Source of the DNA: Candidatus Microthrix parvicella Bio17-1
GTDB lineage: Bacteria > Actinomycetota > Acidimicrobiia > Acidimicrobiales > Microtrichaceae
DNA: 64,000 nt
Reading direction: 5' to 3'
Assembly (NCBI RefSeq): GCF_000299415.1
Contig: NZ_AMPG01000001.1
Location: 1,426,001-1,490,000 of the forward strand
Part shown: positions 53,686 to 62,094 of the stretch, piece by piece
Position numbering within the stretch: the stretch's first letter is position 1
How the letters are laid out: each line of letters starts with the position of its first letter
Notes under the pieces: generated by a model
What the model was told of the DNA's origin: nothing
Databases searched by the model: none
What the model saw: only the letters and a program-made list of their open reading frames with translations
Translations under genes and position numbers: made by a program

Positions 53686-54533
53686 GGCCGCACGGTACCC
53701 AGCTCGCGTGACCGGGCGGTGGCCGCGGCCACCGCCTCTCCAAGCGCGGCCCGCACCGCCCATGCCTCCAGCGCACGCAGCCCTGCGGCGGTCGTACCCC
53801 CGGGCGAGGTCACCGCCGCCCGCAGCTCGGCGGCGCCCTGCCCCGATTCGGCCAGCATGATCCCGGCACCCCGCAAGGTGCCGACGGCCAGGCGTTCGGC
53901 AATCGGCCGGGGAAGACCCTCGGCCACGCCCGCATCGATCAACGCCTCGGCCACGAGGAACACATACGCAGGACCGGAGCCCGAGAGCCCGGTCACCGCA
54001 TCCAATTGCGGCTCACTCACCCGCACCACGTCTCCGACGGCGCCGAGGATCCCTTCGGCCCAGGCCATCGTGTCATCACCGGCTTCAGAGCCCGGGGCGA
54101 TCGCCGCCACGCCCGCACCGACCAACGCCGGCGTGTTGGGCATGGCCCGCACCACAGCCACGCCCCCACCTGCCGCCGACTCCAGCGCCGACAGGGTGAC
54201 ACCGGCCGCAACGGACAACACCCGGGTGGCCCCCGCACCGACCGCCGCCCCCACCGCCGCCCGGACGTCCTGAGGCTTGACGGCCACCACCGTTGGCGCC
54301 GAAACCGGCGCATCACTCACCTCCAGCCCAGGATGGGCCGTGCGCAGTTCGTCACGTCGGACCGCCAGCGGCTCGACCACCACGATCGTCTCGGCCTGCT
54401 CCGCCCCCGAGGCGATCAACCCGGCGAACAGTGCCTCGCCCATGCGCCCACCGCCCATGAACTGCAGACAAACGGTGCCTGCCGGGTCACGTCCTGACCG
54501 ATGGGTGGACGCGCCGTCGAGATGGTTGGTCAT
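53682..54533 (-). CDS. proC: Pyrroline-5-carboxylate reductase
   Basis: A 283-residue NAD(P)H reductase making proline from P5C. The dinucleotide motif is shifted from the usual start: FMGGGRMGEALFAGLI follows a 25-residue extension. VVAVKPQDVRAAV and the C-terminal signature DAVTGLSGSGPAYVFLVAEALIDAGVAEGLPR are typical, with the serine/threonine residues that bind substrate in AVTSPGGTTAAGL. First gene of the coupled proC / SAM hydrolase / small membrane peptide operon. Confidence 0.93.
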   Translation of the reverse strand: MTNHLDGASTHRSGRDPAGTVCLQFMGGGRMGEALFAGLIASGAEQAETIVVVEPLAVRRDELRTAHPGLEVSDAPVSAPTVVAVKPQDVRAAVGAAVGAGATRVLSVAAGVTLSALESAAGGGVAVVRAMPNTPALVGAGVAAIAPGSEAGDDTMAWAEGILGAVGDVVRVSEPQLDAVTGLSGSGPAYVFLVAEALIDAGVAEGLPRPIAERLAVGTLRGAGIMLAESGQGAAELRAAVTSPGGTTAAGLRALEAWAVRAALGEAVAAATARSRELGTVRP

Positions 54534-54542
54534 GGATGGACG

Positions 54543-55007
54543 CTACTTGGCGAAACTCAGTCGGACGGCGGTGGCGAAGGCGTCCTCCACCGCCGTATAG
54601 AAGGCACCCAGGGCCCGGTCGAGTTCGTCGGGTACCACCCGTTCCAGCGCCAGACGGGACCGCAGGAAGATCGCATCCTCCTCGCCGATACAAAACGCCA
54701 CATCGTCGGTGGAGCGGTTCCGCCGCAACAGATGCTCGTAGAAACGCGCGGCGTTTCGCTCTGGAGCGGGCGTGAAATAGGCCTCGAGATGGAGCGACCG
54801 TTGATGCACGCTGACCCACAACGACCACACCGACTTGGCGTCACCGGTCAACCGCAGAAACCAACGTTCGCCAGGCCCGTCCGGTGTGGTTTCGTCACGC
54901 ACCACCGCGTCCACCATGGGGTACCCGGCCGCCTCATCCAGCCAGGCGTGCAACGCTTCGAGCGAAGCCTTCGTGACGGCTTCGGTTGGTGGAGAACGGT
55001 CAACCAT
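54543..55007 (-). CDS. YbjN-domain protein
   Basis: A 154-residue protein of the YbjN / type III secretion chaperone-like fold: DETTPDGPGERWFLRLTGDAK, SVWSLWVSVHQRSLHLEAYF and FYEHLLRRN are typical of actinobacterial members. In mycobacteria a similar protein is encoded next to mshA, as here. Relatives have been linked to stress and motility control, but no biochemical activity is known. It ends 9 bp before the proC start. Confidence 0.8.
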   Translation of the reverse strand: MVDRSPPTEAVTKASLEALHAWLDEAAGYPMVDAVVRDETTPDGPGERWFLRLTGDAKSVWSLWVSVHQRSLHLEAYFTPAPERNAARFYEHLLRRNRSTDDVAFCIGEEDAIFLRSRLALERVVPDELDRALGAFYTAVEDAFATAVRLSFAK

Positions 55008-55067
55008 CAAACCAGTGTGCCACCGTGACCAGCACCGCGAAACCGTGACGGCCGCACCCAGGTGAGC

Positions 55068-56297
55068 TCATTGCGTTCGGGTGGCGGCCTGCTCCAACGC
55101 CCCCAGCAGGGCAGCAGCCGTAGCCGACCAGCGATAGGTCGAGCCGAGCGCCGCACCGGCCGTTCCGAACCTTGCGGCCCGTTCGGGGTCACCGAGCACC
55201 TTGTCGATGGCCGCCGCCCAACGACGAGGGTCGCGTCCCCGAACCCGGAGGCCGGTCTCGCCGTGGATCACCAGCCCACGGAGCCCGCCCACATCGGCGG
55301 CCAACACGCTCCGGCCACACGATGCCGCCTCCAACGCGACCAGGCCAAAGCTCTCGGTGCGGCTGGGCACCACGACCACGTCGGCGGCCCGGTAGTAGGT
55401 GGACAGGATGTGGTGGGGCTGCGGATCGATCAGGCTCACCTGGTCGCCCAATCGGGCTGCGGCGATCAGGTTGTTGACGCGGGTCAGCTCCGCTGCTCCG
55501 CGTGGCCCGGAGGGGCCCCCGATCGCCAGCAGGCGCACGTCGCTCCGCCCCAACTCGGCCAATGCCCCCACCGCCAGATCAAGACCCTTGAGCGGCTGGA
55601 TACGCCCGACAAAGAGCAGGTGAGGATCCTCGCCAAGGCCGAGTGCCCAGCGGGCACCGGCACGTGAGCCCGGTGAGAAGAACGCATGCTGCACTCCGGG
55701 CGGCACGAGAACGATTCGGGACGGGTCGGCGGCGTAGTGCCGTTCAAGGTCGGCGGCGTCACTTTGCGATGCGGCGCACAGCACATCCGCTGTGTCCACC
55801 ACGCGCTGTTCCGCCAACGTGCGAGCCGCCGGTTCGGCGTCACCATGGGCCGACTTCACCCGCCCCAGGGTGTGAAAGCTGACCGCCAACGGCACCTCCA
55901 AACGCCGGGCCAACGTTCGTCCCGCCACCGCCGACAGCCAGTAATTGGCATGAACGGCATCGGTACCACCCGTTGCCAACACATCGGCCTCAACGCCTGC
56001 GACGAACTCGTCGACCACCGACCCAAGACGCTCCTTGGGCAGGTCGGGGTCTCCGGCCCGAACCGACACGACAACCAGGTTGGGTTCCACCGCAACCGGC
56101 CCGGGGGGAGCGTCACGCCCGCTTCGGGTGTACACCCGGACGACGACCCCCGCCTGGGCAAGCGACGTCGCCAGCTCTCTGACGTACACGTTCATGCCAC
56201 CGGCGTCGGCCGAGCCGGGCTGGGCCAACGGTGAGGTGTGCATCGACAACACACACAGCCGGCGGACGCGACGTCCACTGGTCGAGGCAACCGTCAT
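55068..56297 (-). CDS. mshA: D-inositol-3-phosphate glycosyltransferase (mycothiol)
   Basis: A 409-residue GT4 enzyme that joins GlcNAc from UDP-GlcNAc to inositol-3-phosphate, the first step of mycothiol synthesis. DAGGMNVYVRELA binds the acceptor phosphate, HANYWLSAVAG is typical, FVGRIQPLKGLDLAV holds the Arg/Lys that bind UDP, and ESFGLVALEAASCG ends with the nucleotide-binding Glu. Presence of mshA marks an actinobacterium. 60 bp precede the YbjN gene. Confidence 0.93.
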   Translation of the reverse strand: MTVASTSGRRVRRLCVLSMHTSPLAQPGSADAGGMNVYVRELATSLAQAGVVVRVYTRSGRDAPPGPVAVEPNLVVVSVRAGDPDLPKERLGSVVDEFVAGVEADVLATGGTDAVHANYWLSAVAGRTLARRLEVPLAVSFHTLGRVKSAHGDAEPAARTLAEQRVVDTADVLCAASQSDAADLERHYAADPSRIVLVPPGVQHAFFSPGSRAGARWALGLGEDPHLLFVGRIQPLKGLDLAVGALAELGRSDVRLLAIGGPSGPRGAAELTRVNNLIAAARLGDQVSLIDPQPHHILSTYYRAADVVVVPSRTESFGLVALEAASCGRSVLAADVGGLRGLVIHGETGLRVRGRDPRRWAAAIDKVLGDPERAARFGTAGAALGSTYRWSATAAALLGALEQAATRTQ

Positions 56298-56350
56298 GAT
56301 GCGATGCCCTTCACTCCGAGGTGGGCCACCATGACCTGATCAGCGCTGCA

Positions 56351-56770
56351 CTAGTCGTCGTTTGCGGATGACCGGCCCATGCCGCCGACAGGTGCCTCGC
56401 CTGGGGGAGGGTTTCCATTTTCCCGGCGAAAGGAGTCGTAGATTCTCACCAGCGTTTTCTTCTGCTCTTCGCTGAGGTGTGGATCACGGCGGATCTCGGC
56501 CACCAGGTCGAACACCCCGGTGGGTTCATCGAGGATGCCGGCCCGGACGTACAACGTTTCGGCTGAAATCTGCAGTGCTCGGGCAATCTGTTGCAGGATC
56601 TCTGCCGATGGGCGCCGAAGCCCACGTTCGATCTGGCTCAGGTACGGGTTGGAGATGCCCGCCATCTCGGACAGGCGCCGCAGCGACAGTTCACCGAGGT
56701 TGCGCTGCTCGCGGATGAACTGGCCGACGTCATCCCAGCGGCGATCGATCTCGTCCTTCACCCTGGCCAC
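56351..56770 (-). CDS. XRE-family regulator
   Basis: About 139 residues. The helix-turn-helix (residues 15-70) reads LSLRRLSEMAGISNPYLSQIERGLRRPSAEIL, a classical XRE core. A helical tail with SEEQKKTLVRIYDSFRREN follows. A similar regulator, Rv0474, lies near hbhA and mshA in M. tuberculosis, which suits this neighbourhood. GTG 56770 is preferred; an upstream ATG at about 56818 would add 16 residues without domain content. Confidence 0.82.
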   Translation of the reverse strand: MARVKDEIDRRWDDVGQFIREQRNLGELSLRRLSEMAGISNPYLSQIERGLRRPSAEILQQIARALQISAETLYVRAGILDEPTGVFDLVAEIRRDPHLSEEQKKTLVRIYDSFRRENGNPPPGEAPVGGMGRSSANDD

Positions 56771-56869
56771 GCTATGCGCGCGATCGCGAGCACCCAACCC
56801 ACCGCCGCGAGCAGCCATCAGCGACGGGCAGCGCAAGTGCGCATTCGGGCACCCATCGACGCCGGTCTG

Positions 56870-58360
56870 CTACATCAGTGGGCGGTTGCCACCGATCGCC
56901 AGGAAGAGCGCCAGCATCAACGGGCCGGCCACCAGATAGGTGTCGAGGCGTCGCAACGCCGGGGCGCGGGCATCGGGGCGGGGCAGCATGAACGATCCAA
57001 CGATCTGCCCCAAGGGACATGCGAGGGCTGCCAAACCGCCCAGCAGCCAGGTGGTCTTTTCAGTCAATGGCGGCGCCTCGAACCCTGCAGCACCGAACAC
57101 CACAGCGGCGGCACCCATGAGTCCCGCCAGCGGGCCCACCCAGATGCGTCGAGACCCGGTCCCCACCAGGAAGTTGCCTGCGTCATAGATCGACACGATC
57201 CCGAAAAGGATCATGAAGACCCATGCGTCGATGCGATGCAGGTACAGGATCGCCGCCATGGCAATGCCCAGTGGAAGCGACGCCCGAAGCGTCAACCCGG
57301 CGACGTGCAGGGTCATGTTTCGGTCGACGGTCTGTGAGGCAACCACGAATGCCACGGCCACCGCCACCAGAATCACTACGCCCACCACCCGGGCATTAAA
57401 GATCGCCGACGTGCCGACGGCAGCAGTGATCACGGCGGCGGTCACGCGGCTGTTGGTGTCCTCCTCGATCATCAGGTGCGCGGCCACCTGAAGTGACGCG
57501 ACGGTGGCCGCCGTGACAAACACCGCGCCGACGCCAAGCGTGCCCAGCGCAAAGCCGGCCCATGCCAACAGGAACCACAGCACACCAAGCCGCACCTTGG
57601 GTCCGCTCACGTCGTAGACGGCCTCCACCCGGCTGCCCCGGTACGACAGCTTGGCCGCACGACGGGCAAGCCGCTCCTCCAGCGGCGTCAGCGGAGGACC
57701 TTCCACCTCCGGCATCGGCTCGACCGCAGGCTCGGGTTCGACGGATTGATACGTCGCTTCGACCGGCACCACATCGGGGTACGCCAGATCCGCTTGAGCC
57801 ACACCGGTGTAGGCCACGTCGGTGTAGGCCACGTCTGCGTATGACTCGTCGCGATATCCAGAATCGACGTGCTCCTCATCGACGTGCTCCTCATCGACGT
57901 AGACCGGATCGTCATACCCGCCGTCGTCGATGTGTCCGCCGTCAGCCTGCGTGTCGGCATTGAGGGAGGAGTACCCCAAATCCAAGGTCTCGTCAGGCAC
58001 TTCGTCGAGCGCCCCATCGAGATAGTCCCCGACGGGGGCCTCACCAAAATGCTCGAACTCGTCCAAATCCGCAATGCCGGCATCGGCGATGCCCACGTCG
58101 CCATCGAGGTGGACCTCCGGTTCTGGCTGGAGCCGAGGGTCGACCTCGGCCGAAGGGGCTTCGACAAACCACTGTCCCTGCGCCTCGGGAAGTGAGCCCT
58201 CATCCCCGTGCCTGTTGGGCCTCGGGGCCGTTCCATTCCGAGGCGCGGGTTCCGAAGGCGCCTCGCCATCATGCTCGGAGCCGGGGTCTCCCCAGGGAAT
58301 GGCCACGTCCCGGCGGCGCCGAGCATGCGTGGGAAGGTCGGCGTCAGCGTCGGCGCTCAC
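56870..58360 (-). CDS. CdsA-like polytopic membrane protein, acidic repeat N-terminus
   Basis: About 496 residues. The first 220 are acidic, disordered and repetitive (DEEHVDEEHVD, AYTDVAYTGVA). The C-terminal 260 form about eight hydrophobic helices, and the segment VSIYDAGNFLVGTGSRRIWVGPLAG followed by GQIVGSFMLPR resembles phosphatidate cytidylyltransferase (CdsA). The normal catalytic SxxKR..KD..GxxxPGHGGxxDR signature is not preserved, so enzyme activity is doubtful. GTG 58360 overlaps the MoaD-like stop (GTGA), with GGAGG at proper spacing; ATG 58366 is too close to it. Confidence 0.7.
   Translation of the reverse strand: MSADADADLPTHARRRRDVAIPWGDPGSEHDGEAPSEPAPRNGTAPRPNRHGDEGSLPEAQGQWFVEAPSAEVDPRLQPEPEVHLDGDVGIADAGIADLDEFEHFGEAPVGDYLDGALDEVPDETLDLGYSSLNADTQADGGHIDDGGYDDPVYVDEEHVDEEHVDSGYRDESYADVAYTDVAYTGVAQADLAYPDVVPVEATYQSVEPEPAVEPMPEVEGPPLTPLEERLARRAAKLSYRGSRVEAVYDVSGPKVRLGVLWFLLAWAGFALGTLGVGAVFVTAATVASLQVAAHLMIEEDTNSRVTAAVITAAVGTSAIFNARVVGVVILVAVAVAFVVASQTVDRNMTLHVAGLTLRASLPLGIAMAAILYLHRIDAWVFMILFGIVSIYDAGNFLVGTGSRRIWVGPLAGLMGAAAVVFGAAGFEAPPLTEKTTWLLGGLAALACPLGQIVGSFMLPRPDARAPALRRLDTYLVAGPLMLALFLAIGGNRPLM
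57806..57893 (-). repeat. Two sets of 15-bp tandem repeats in coding sequence
   Basis: GGTGTAGGCCACGTC occurs twice in tandem (57806-57835) and TCGACGTGCTCCTCA twice (57864-57893). Both keep the frame of the membrane protein's disordered acidic region. Length variation here would not break the protein. Confidence 0.75.
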
Positions 58361-58599
58361 CCGCATCCTCCGGAGATCGGGGGCAGAACCGCAACCTCGT
58401 CGTCGGCCCCCACGCCAACAGCGACGTCGGTCGGCTCCCCGTTGAGCCAGACCTTCGAGTTTTCAACCACCTGGTCGAAGTTTGACCCGAACAGCGCCGA
58501 CGCAGCTGCAAGAACGTCGCCCACCGAGGCGCCATCCAGCTCAACCGACGAAGTACCAGCGGCCTCTCGTGCCTGAGCGAAGAGGCGCAAAACAGCCAT
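58357..58599 (-). CDS. MoaD/ThiS-family sulfur carrier, C-terminal GGCG
   Basis: An 80-residue ubiquitin-fold protein (MAVLRLFAQAREAAG at the start, then VWLNGEPTDVAVGVGADDEVAVLPPISGG). MoaD and ThiS proteins act as thiocarboxylates at a terminal Gly-Gly. Here two residues, Cys-Gly, follow the Gly pair (G77-G78). A C-terminal extension of that sort must be removed by a metalloprotease in systems such as QbsE/QbsD. Whether it is processed here is unknown; no JAMM gene is in the window. Its stop overlaps the downstream membrane-protein start. Confidence 0.78.
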   Translation of the reverse strand: MAVLRLFAQAREAAGTSSVELDGASVGDVLAAASALFGSNFDQVVENSKVWLNGEPTDVAVGVGADDEVAVLPPISGGCG

Positions 58600-58719
58600 G
58601 TCGGCCAGGGTACTTGGCCTGGGAGGCCACCGACCGCACCTGATGGCAAGAGACGGGCCCTCCACCCTGAAGCGGAAGATGCCATCTCCGCCGAGGGTGA
58701 CTGTTCTACAGTCCCGGCA

Positions 58720-59313
58720 ATGCCTCTGAACGTCCTGCTCATACGACACGGACAATCCGAATGGAACGCCACTGGACGGTGGCAGGGCCAGGCCGATCCG
58801 CCGCTGACCGACGAAGGACGAAACGACGCCCGTCGTGCCGCTGAGGCACTCGGTGCGTTCGATGCGGTCGTCGCCTCAACCCTCCAACGAGCCATCGAAA
58901 CGGCGGAGGCGCTGGCCGACGGCATCGGCGTGGGTCCGGTGCTCACCGACCCGCGCTGGATGGAACGCACCGCCGGGCCGTGGGAGGGCCTGACACGGCC
59001 CGAGATCGAAGCGGGGTGGCCCGGCCACCTGGCCGAAGGAGGCCGTCCGGCGGGGTGGGAGGCCGATGAGGTGTTGGTGACCCGCGCGCTCGCGGCGTTG
59101 GCCGGGCTGTGGGTCCAGACGTCGGACGGACAAGTGGCGGTCGTGACCCATTCGGGCCTGATCATGGCGGTCGAGCGACACCTGGGCGAACCGGCCGGAC
59201 GCCTTCCCAACCTGGGCGGCCGTTGGGTGGTGGGTCATGCCGCAGACCGCTGGGAGCTCGGACCCCGTGTGCAGCTCATCGACGCCGCCACCAGCCCCGG
59301 GGTGATCGAGTAG
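58720..59313 (+). CDS. Histidine phosphatase (phosphoglycerate mutase-like)
   Basis: A 197-residue phosphohistidine enzyme: LLIRHGQSEWNATGRWQGQADPPLTDEG carries the phosphoacceptor His of RHG, TLQRAIETAEALA follows, and VVTHSGLI supplies the second His. It is shorter than glycolytic GpmA (about 250 residues), so a phosphatase on a small molecule or phosphoprotein is more likely. Divergent from the MoaD gene. A small inverted repeat (GACTGT-N3-ACAGTC, 58699-58713) sits just before its ATG. Confidence 0.85.
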   Translation: MPLNVLLIRHGQSEWNATGRWQGQADPPLTDEGRNDARRAAEALGAFDAVVASTLQRAIETAEALADGIGVGPVLTDPRWMERTAGPWEGLTRPEIEAGWPGHLAEGGRPAGWEADEVLVTRALAALAGLWVQTSDGQVAVVTHSGLIMAVERHLGEPAGRLPNLGGRWVVGHAADRWELGPRVQLIDAATSPGVIE

Positions 59314-59351
59314 CACACGCCGCCAGCGTTTACCGGCGGTCGTCGCCGAGT

Positions 59352-59540
59352 TCAGGCACCTGGCTCGGCGGGAACCCGGGGCTCGGCGGGAAAGCGATCG
59401 GCGCTGACCACGGCCCGAATGTGGTCGGCGGCATCTCTGCCGCCCCGCCCCCTGCTCTCGGCGTGCAATTCCTCCAGGGTGGCGAGCGCGCGGTCCACGT
59501 CGGCGATGTCCTGTTCCAGAGCTTCAAGACGTTCGGTCAC
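59352..59540 (-). CDS. Small coiled-coil protein, 62 residues
   Basis: GTG 59540 to TGA 59352. MTERLEALEQDIADVDRALATLEELHAE is a clean heptad-type helix, followed by a Gly/Arg turn and DHIRAVVSADRF. Codon use and charge pattern look coding, and it is convergent with the phosphatase. No domain or function recognised; may be a small regulator or partner. Confidence 0.6.
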   Translation of the reverse strand: MTERLEALEQDIADVDRALATLEELHAESRGRGGRDAADHIRAVVSADRFPAEPRVPAEPGA

Positions 59541-59596
59541 CTGGCCGATCGTAGGCGGACTCGGCCCGATCGCTGCGCACGGTTAGCGTTTACTCC

Positions 59597-60055
59597 GTGA
59601 CGAGCTTGGCAACGGTCATCGGCACCGGAAGCGACCTGCTGGCCCAACTCGACCCGGACAATCCCCCCGAGGGACTCGGCCGGTTGGTGATCATGTTCCT
59701 GCTGGCGCTCGTCATCGTCGCCCCGTTCGCATTCTGGACCATCCGCAAGGTTCAGGCCGGCACCTGGGGACTCCGCCGCACCGGCAGCGGCGACCCCGGG
59801 CCGATCGAGGAGAGCGACGAGGGCCGCCTGGAGGATCTCATCGATGCCATCCGCGCGCTGGAGCGCGACCACGCCGGACGAGCACAGGTGCTGGTGCGCC
59901 GACACCTGACGTCTCAAGGCCGAGACCTGCCCGAGGCGATGGCCGAAACCTTGGTGCGCGATGCGCTTCGTCGGTCGGGTTGGAGGGTGGATGTGGTGAT
60001 GCCCGACGAGTTGGGCTCGGTTCTGGAGTGCGAACCGCTCACCACCGGCGGATAG
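59597..60055 (+). CDS. Single-pass membrane protein, unknown
   Basis: A 152-residue protein from GTG 59597. One hydrophobic helix (VIMFLLALVIVAPFAFWTI, residues 31-49) follows a short N-terminus. The cytoplasmic part is helical and contains ALERDHAGRAQVLVRRHL, ending in ECEPLTTGG. No family recognised. It is the last gene before tRNA-Lys. Confidence 0.65.
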   Translation: MTSLATVIGTGSDLLAQLDPDNPPEGLGRLVIMFLLALVIVAPFAFWTIRKVQAGTWGLRRTGSGDPGPIEESDEGRLEDLIDAIRALERDHAGRAQVLVRRHLTSQGRDLPEAMAETLVRDALRRSGWRVDVVMPDELGSVLECEPLTTGG

Positions 60056-60129
60056 CCGATTGCCTGTGTCGCCGACCACCCGTGCAACCGATCGTCGGGG
60101 AGTCGGGCTCGCCCGGTACGCTGTCGAGC

Positions 60130-60206
60130 GGGCCGCTAGCTCATCGGGTTAGAGCAGGGGACTTTTAATCCCAAGGTGCCGAGTTCGAGTCTCGGGCGGC
60201 CCACCA
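60130..60206 (+). tRNA. tRNA-Lys (anticodon TTT)
   Basis: A full cloverleaf: 7-bp acceptor stem GGGCCGC / GCGGCCC, D stem GCTC/GAGC, anticodon loop CTTTTAA with anticodon TTT, T arm CCGAG-TTCGAGT-CTCGG, and an encoded CCA end (60204-60206). The closing pair of the anticodon stem is a G-A mismatch. The discriminator base is A. Confidence 0.94.
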
Positions 60207-60264
60207 ATCGCCAACAACCGCCTTCGGCAGGCTCACGGAAATTGCTTGGCGGAACAGCAACCGG

Positions 60265-60849
60265 GTGGGCGATGCTCGCGTGATGAAGCGGCTCCCCGAA
60301 CGAACCGAGACCACACGGCTGCTGCTTCGGCAACTGACCCCCGCGGACGAACCGGCGATGGGCGCCAGCCTGCGCGACAGCGCCGACCACATCAGCCCGT
60401 GGCTCCCGTGGATGGCAAACGAGCCGATCAGCCGGGCAGATCGACGTGAGCTCATGTCCACCTGGGAGCAGGAGTGGCGTGACGGCGGCGACGCCATCTT
60501 CGGCATCTTCCTGGAGGACGAACACATCGGCAACGTCGGACTGCACAGACGTGGCCCCACCGATTCACTTGAGATCGGCTACTGGCTGCACGCCGGGCAC
60601 ACCGGCCGGGGCTACATGACCGAGGCAGGTTCAGCAATGACCACGCTCGCCTTCACCCAGCCCGGGATCGAACGCGTGGCCATTCACCACGATCGGGCCA
60701 ACGCCGCCAGCGGGGCGGTGCCTCGGCGCTTGGGTTTCATCCTGGCCCGCGAGGTGACCAAGCCCATCGATGCGCCCGGGGAAGAAGGCGTCGAGTACCA
60801 GTGGGAGGTCTCCCGGGATGCCTGGGCGGCGCGAGCCGCCGCCACCTGA
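60265..60849 (+). CDS. GNAT acetyltransferase, RimJ/RimL type
   Basis: A 194-residue N-acetyltransferase. ETTRLLLRQLTPADEPAM starts the fold, FGIFLEDEHIGNVGLHRRGPTDSLEIGYWL forms the core strands, and HAGHTGRGYMTEA is the acetyl-CoA pyrophosphate loop. The RimJ/RimL group acetylates ribosomal proteins or small amines; the substrate cannot be inferred. Start GTG 60265 or ATG 60283. Confidence 0.85.
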   Translation: MGDARVMKRLPERTETTRLLLRQLTPADEPAMGASLRDSADHISPWLPWMANEPISRADRRELMSTWEQEWRDGGDAIFGIFLEDEHIGNVGLHRRGPTDSLEIGYWLHAGHTGRGYMTEAGSAMTTLAFTQPGIERVAIHHDRANAASGAVPRRLGFILAREVTKPIDAPGEEGVEYQWEVSRDAWAARAAAT

Positions 60850-60893
60850 AGCCGGAGGAGACCGGCACGATCCTGCCGGATCCAAGGGGGGCA

Positions 60894-62090
60894 ATGACGC
60901 GACGCTTCATCGCGCCGATGCTGGCGCTGAGCGTGATCGCTGCGGCGTGCACCGACACCGGCGGCCAGCGGCGTGGCGACGCCGCACCCTCGGCCGGGCA
61001 ACGAAATGTGGCGGCCGCACCGAAGAACGGGTCGTGCGACGATCTCGACCCAAGCGCCTGCCTGCTGCCCTGGCCCAACGACCGACTTACCCGTACCGAC
61101 GCCCGCGCGCCCACGGGACTGCGTGTGGACCTGCCCACCGACGGCGTGCCGGCCAACGTCGACGGCACCCGCATCGACGTCTCCGACCAGAACCGAGGTG
61201 ACGGGTTCAGCCCATCGTCGATTGCCATGGTGGTGATCCCGGGGCTGGACGTGGAGCGCTCGAAACTGCCGCCGTCAACGGACTTCGGCGCGTCGCTTGG
61301 CAATGCCTCGCCGCTGGTGGTCTTGGACATCGATGCCAACGAGCGGGTACCGGCCTGGGCCGAGCTCGATGCGGCCGGCAACGACCCCGATGCGACCCCG
61401 TTGATGATCGTGCCCGCAGCCGCGTTGGTGGAGGGCCACACGCACGTGGTCGCACTCCGCAACCTGGTGGGCCCCAACGGCCAACCGATGCCCCCGAACG
61501 AGGCCTACATCGCCCGGCTGAACTCACCAGACGCCCACACCAACACGGTCGTCGAAGGCCTGCAGGCGGCCAAGCTGGACACCACTGACATGCAGTTGGC
61601 TTGGAACTTCGACAAGTTCGCACCGGCGATGAACGCGGCCTACCCCGACCCGCTCGACCAGGCACTCGGACGCGAGTTGATCCAAATGCTGTGGGATCGC
61701 GGCGAGAACGCAGGCTGGGCCCAGCACCTCACCGCCGACACCTACGACGGAGCACCGAACAGAAATGTGCTGTTGCTGGAGGCGTTCGGTGATCACCAGT
61801 TGGCCAACGTCTCCACCGAAAAGCTGGCCCGAACCCTGGGGGTGCCCCGACGGGCGCCGACGCCGGCAAACGGGCGGTCCAACGATCTCGAGGCGCTCTT
61901 CGGCATCCCGGCGATCGATGCGCTGCCAACGGGTGGGTCCGGCCTGGTGGTGTGGGACTTCGGCACACCGGCGCCGCCCACCATCAACGTGCCCCCCAGG
62001 GCGGGCGACGACCCTCATGCCAAGTTGGCCACCGAGCCCGAGGCGCTTGCCATGGTCGCTGCCTTCATCGACCGGAACCAGGCCAATTGA
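60894..62090 (+). CDS. Lipoprotein, possibly internally deleted hydrolase relative
   Basis: A 398-residue lipoprotein with lipobox IAAAC (Cys19). Both ends match a family of large secreted, hydrolase-like proteins known from myxobacteria and actinobacteria: the N-terminal ACLLPWPNDRLTRTDARAPTG and GFSPSSIAMVVIPGLD, and the C-terminal PDPLDQALGRELIQMLWDRG and AFGDHQLANVSTEKLARTLG. As I recall those proteins, they carry several hundred more residues between AWNF and YPDPLDQ, including the hydrolase core. Here the two ends join directly at about residue 240. It may be a non-catalytic derivative. Confidence 0.68.
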   Translation: MTRRFIAPMLALSVIAAACTDTGGQRRGDAAPSAGQRNVAAAPKNGSCDDLDPSACLLPWPNDRLTRTDARAPTGLRVDLPTDGVPANVDGTRIDVSDQNRGDGFSPSSIAMVVIPGLDVERSKLPPSTDFGASLGNASPLVVLDIDANERVPAWAELDAAGNDPDATPLMIVPAAALVEGHTHVVALRNLVGPNGQPMPPNEAYIARLNSPDAHTNTVVEGLQAAKLDTTDMQLAWNFDKFAPAMNAAYPDPLDQALGRELIQMLWDRGENAGWAQHLTADTYDGAPNRNVLLLEAFGDHQLANVSTEKLARTLGVPRRAPTPANGRSNDLEALFGIPAIDALPTGGSGLVVWDFGTPAPPTINVPPRAGDDPHAKLATEPEALAMVAAFIDRNQAN

Positions 62091-62094
62091 GGTC

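Noticed and set aside
58720-59313. Glycolytic phosphoglycerate mutase gpmA
   Set aside because: The protein is about 50 residues shorter than GpmA and resembles general histidine phosphatases.
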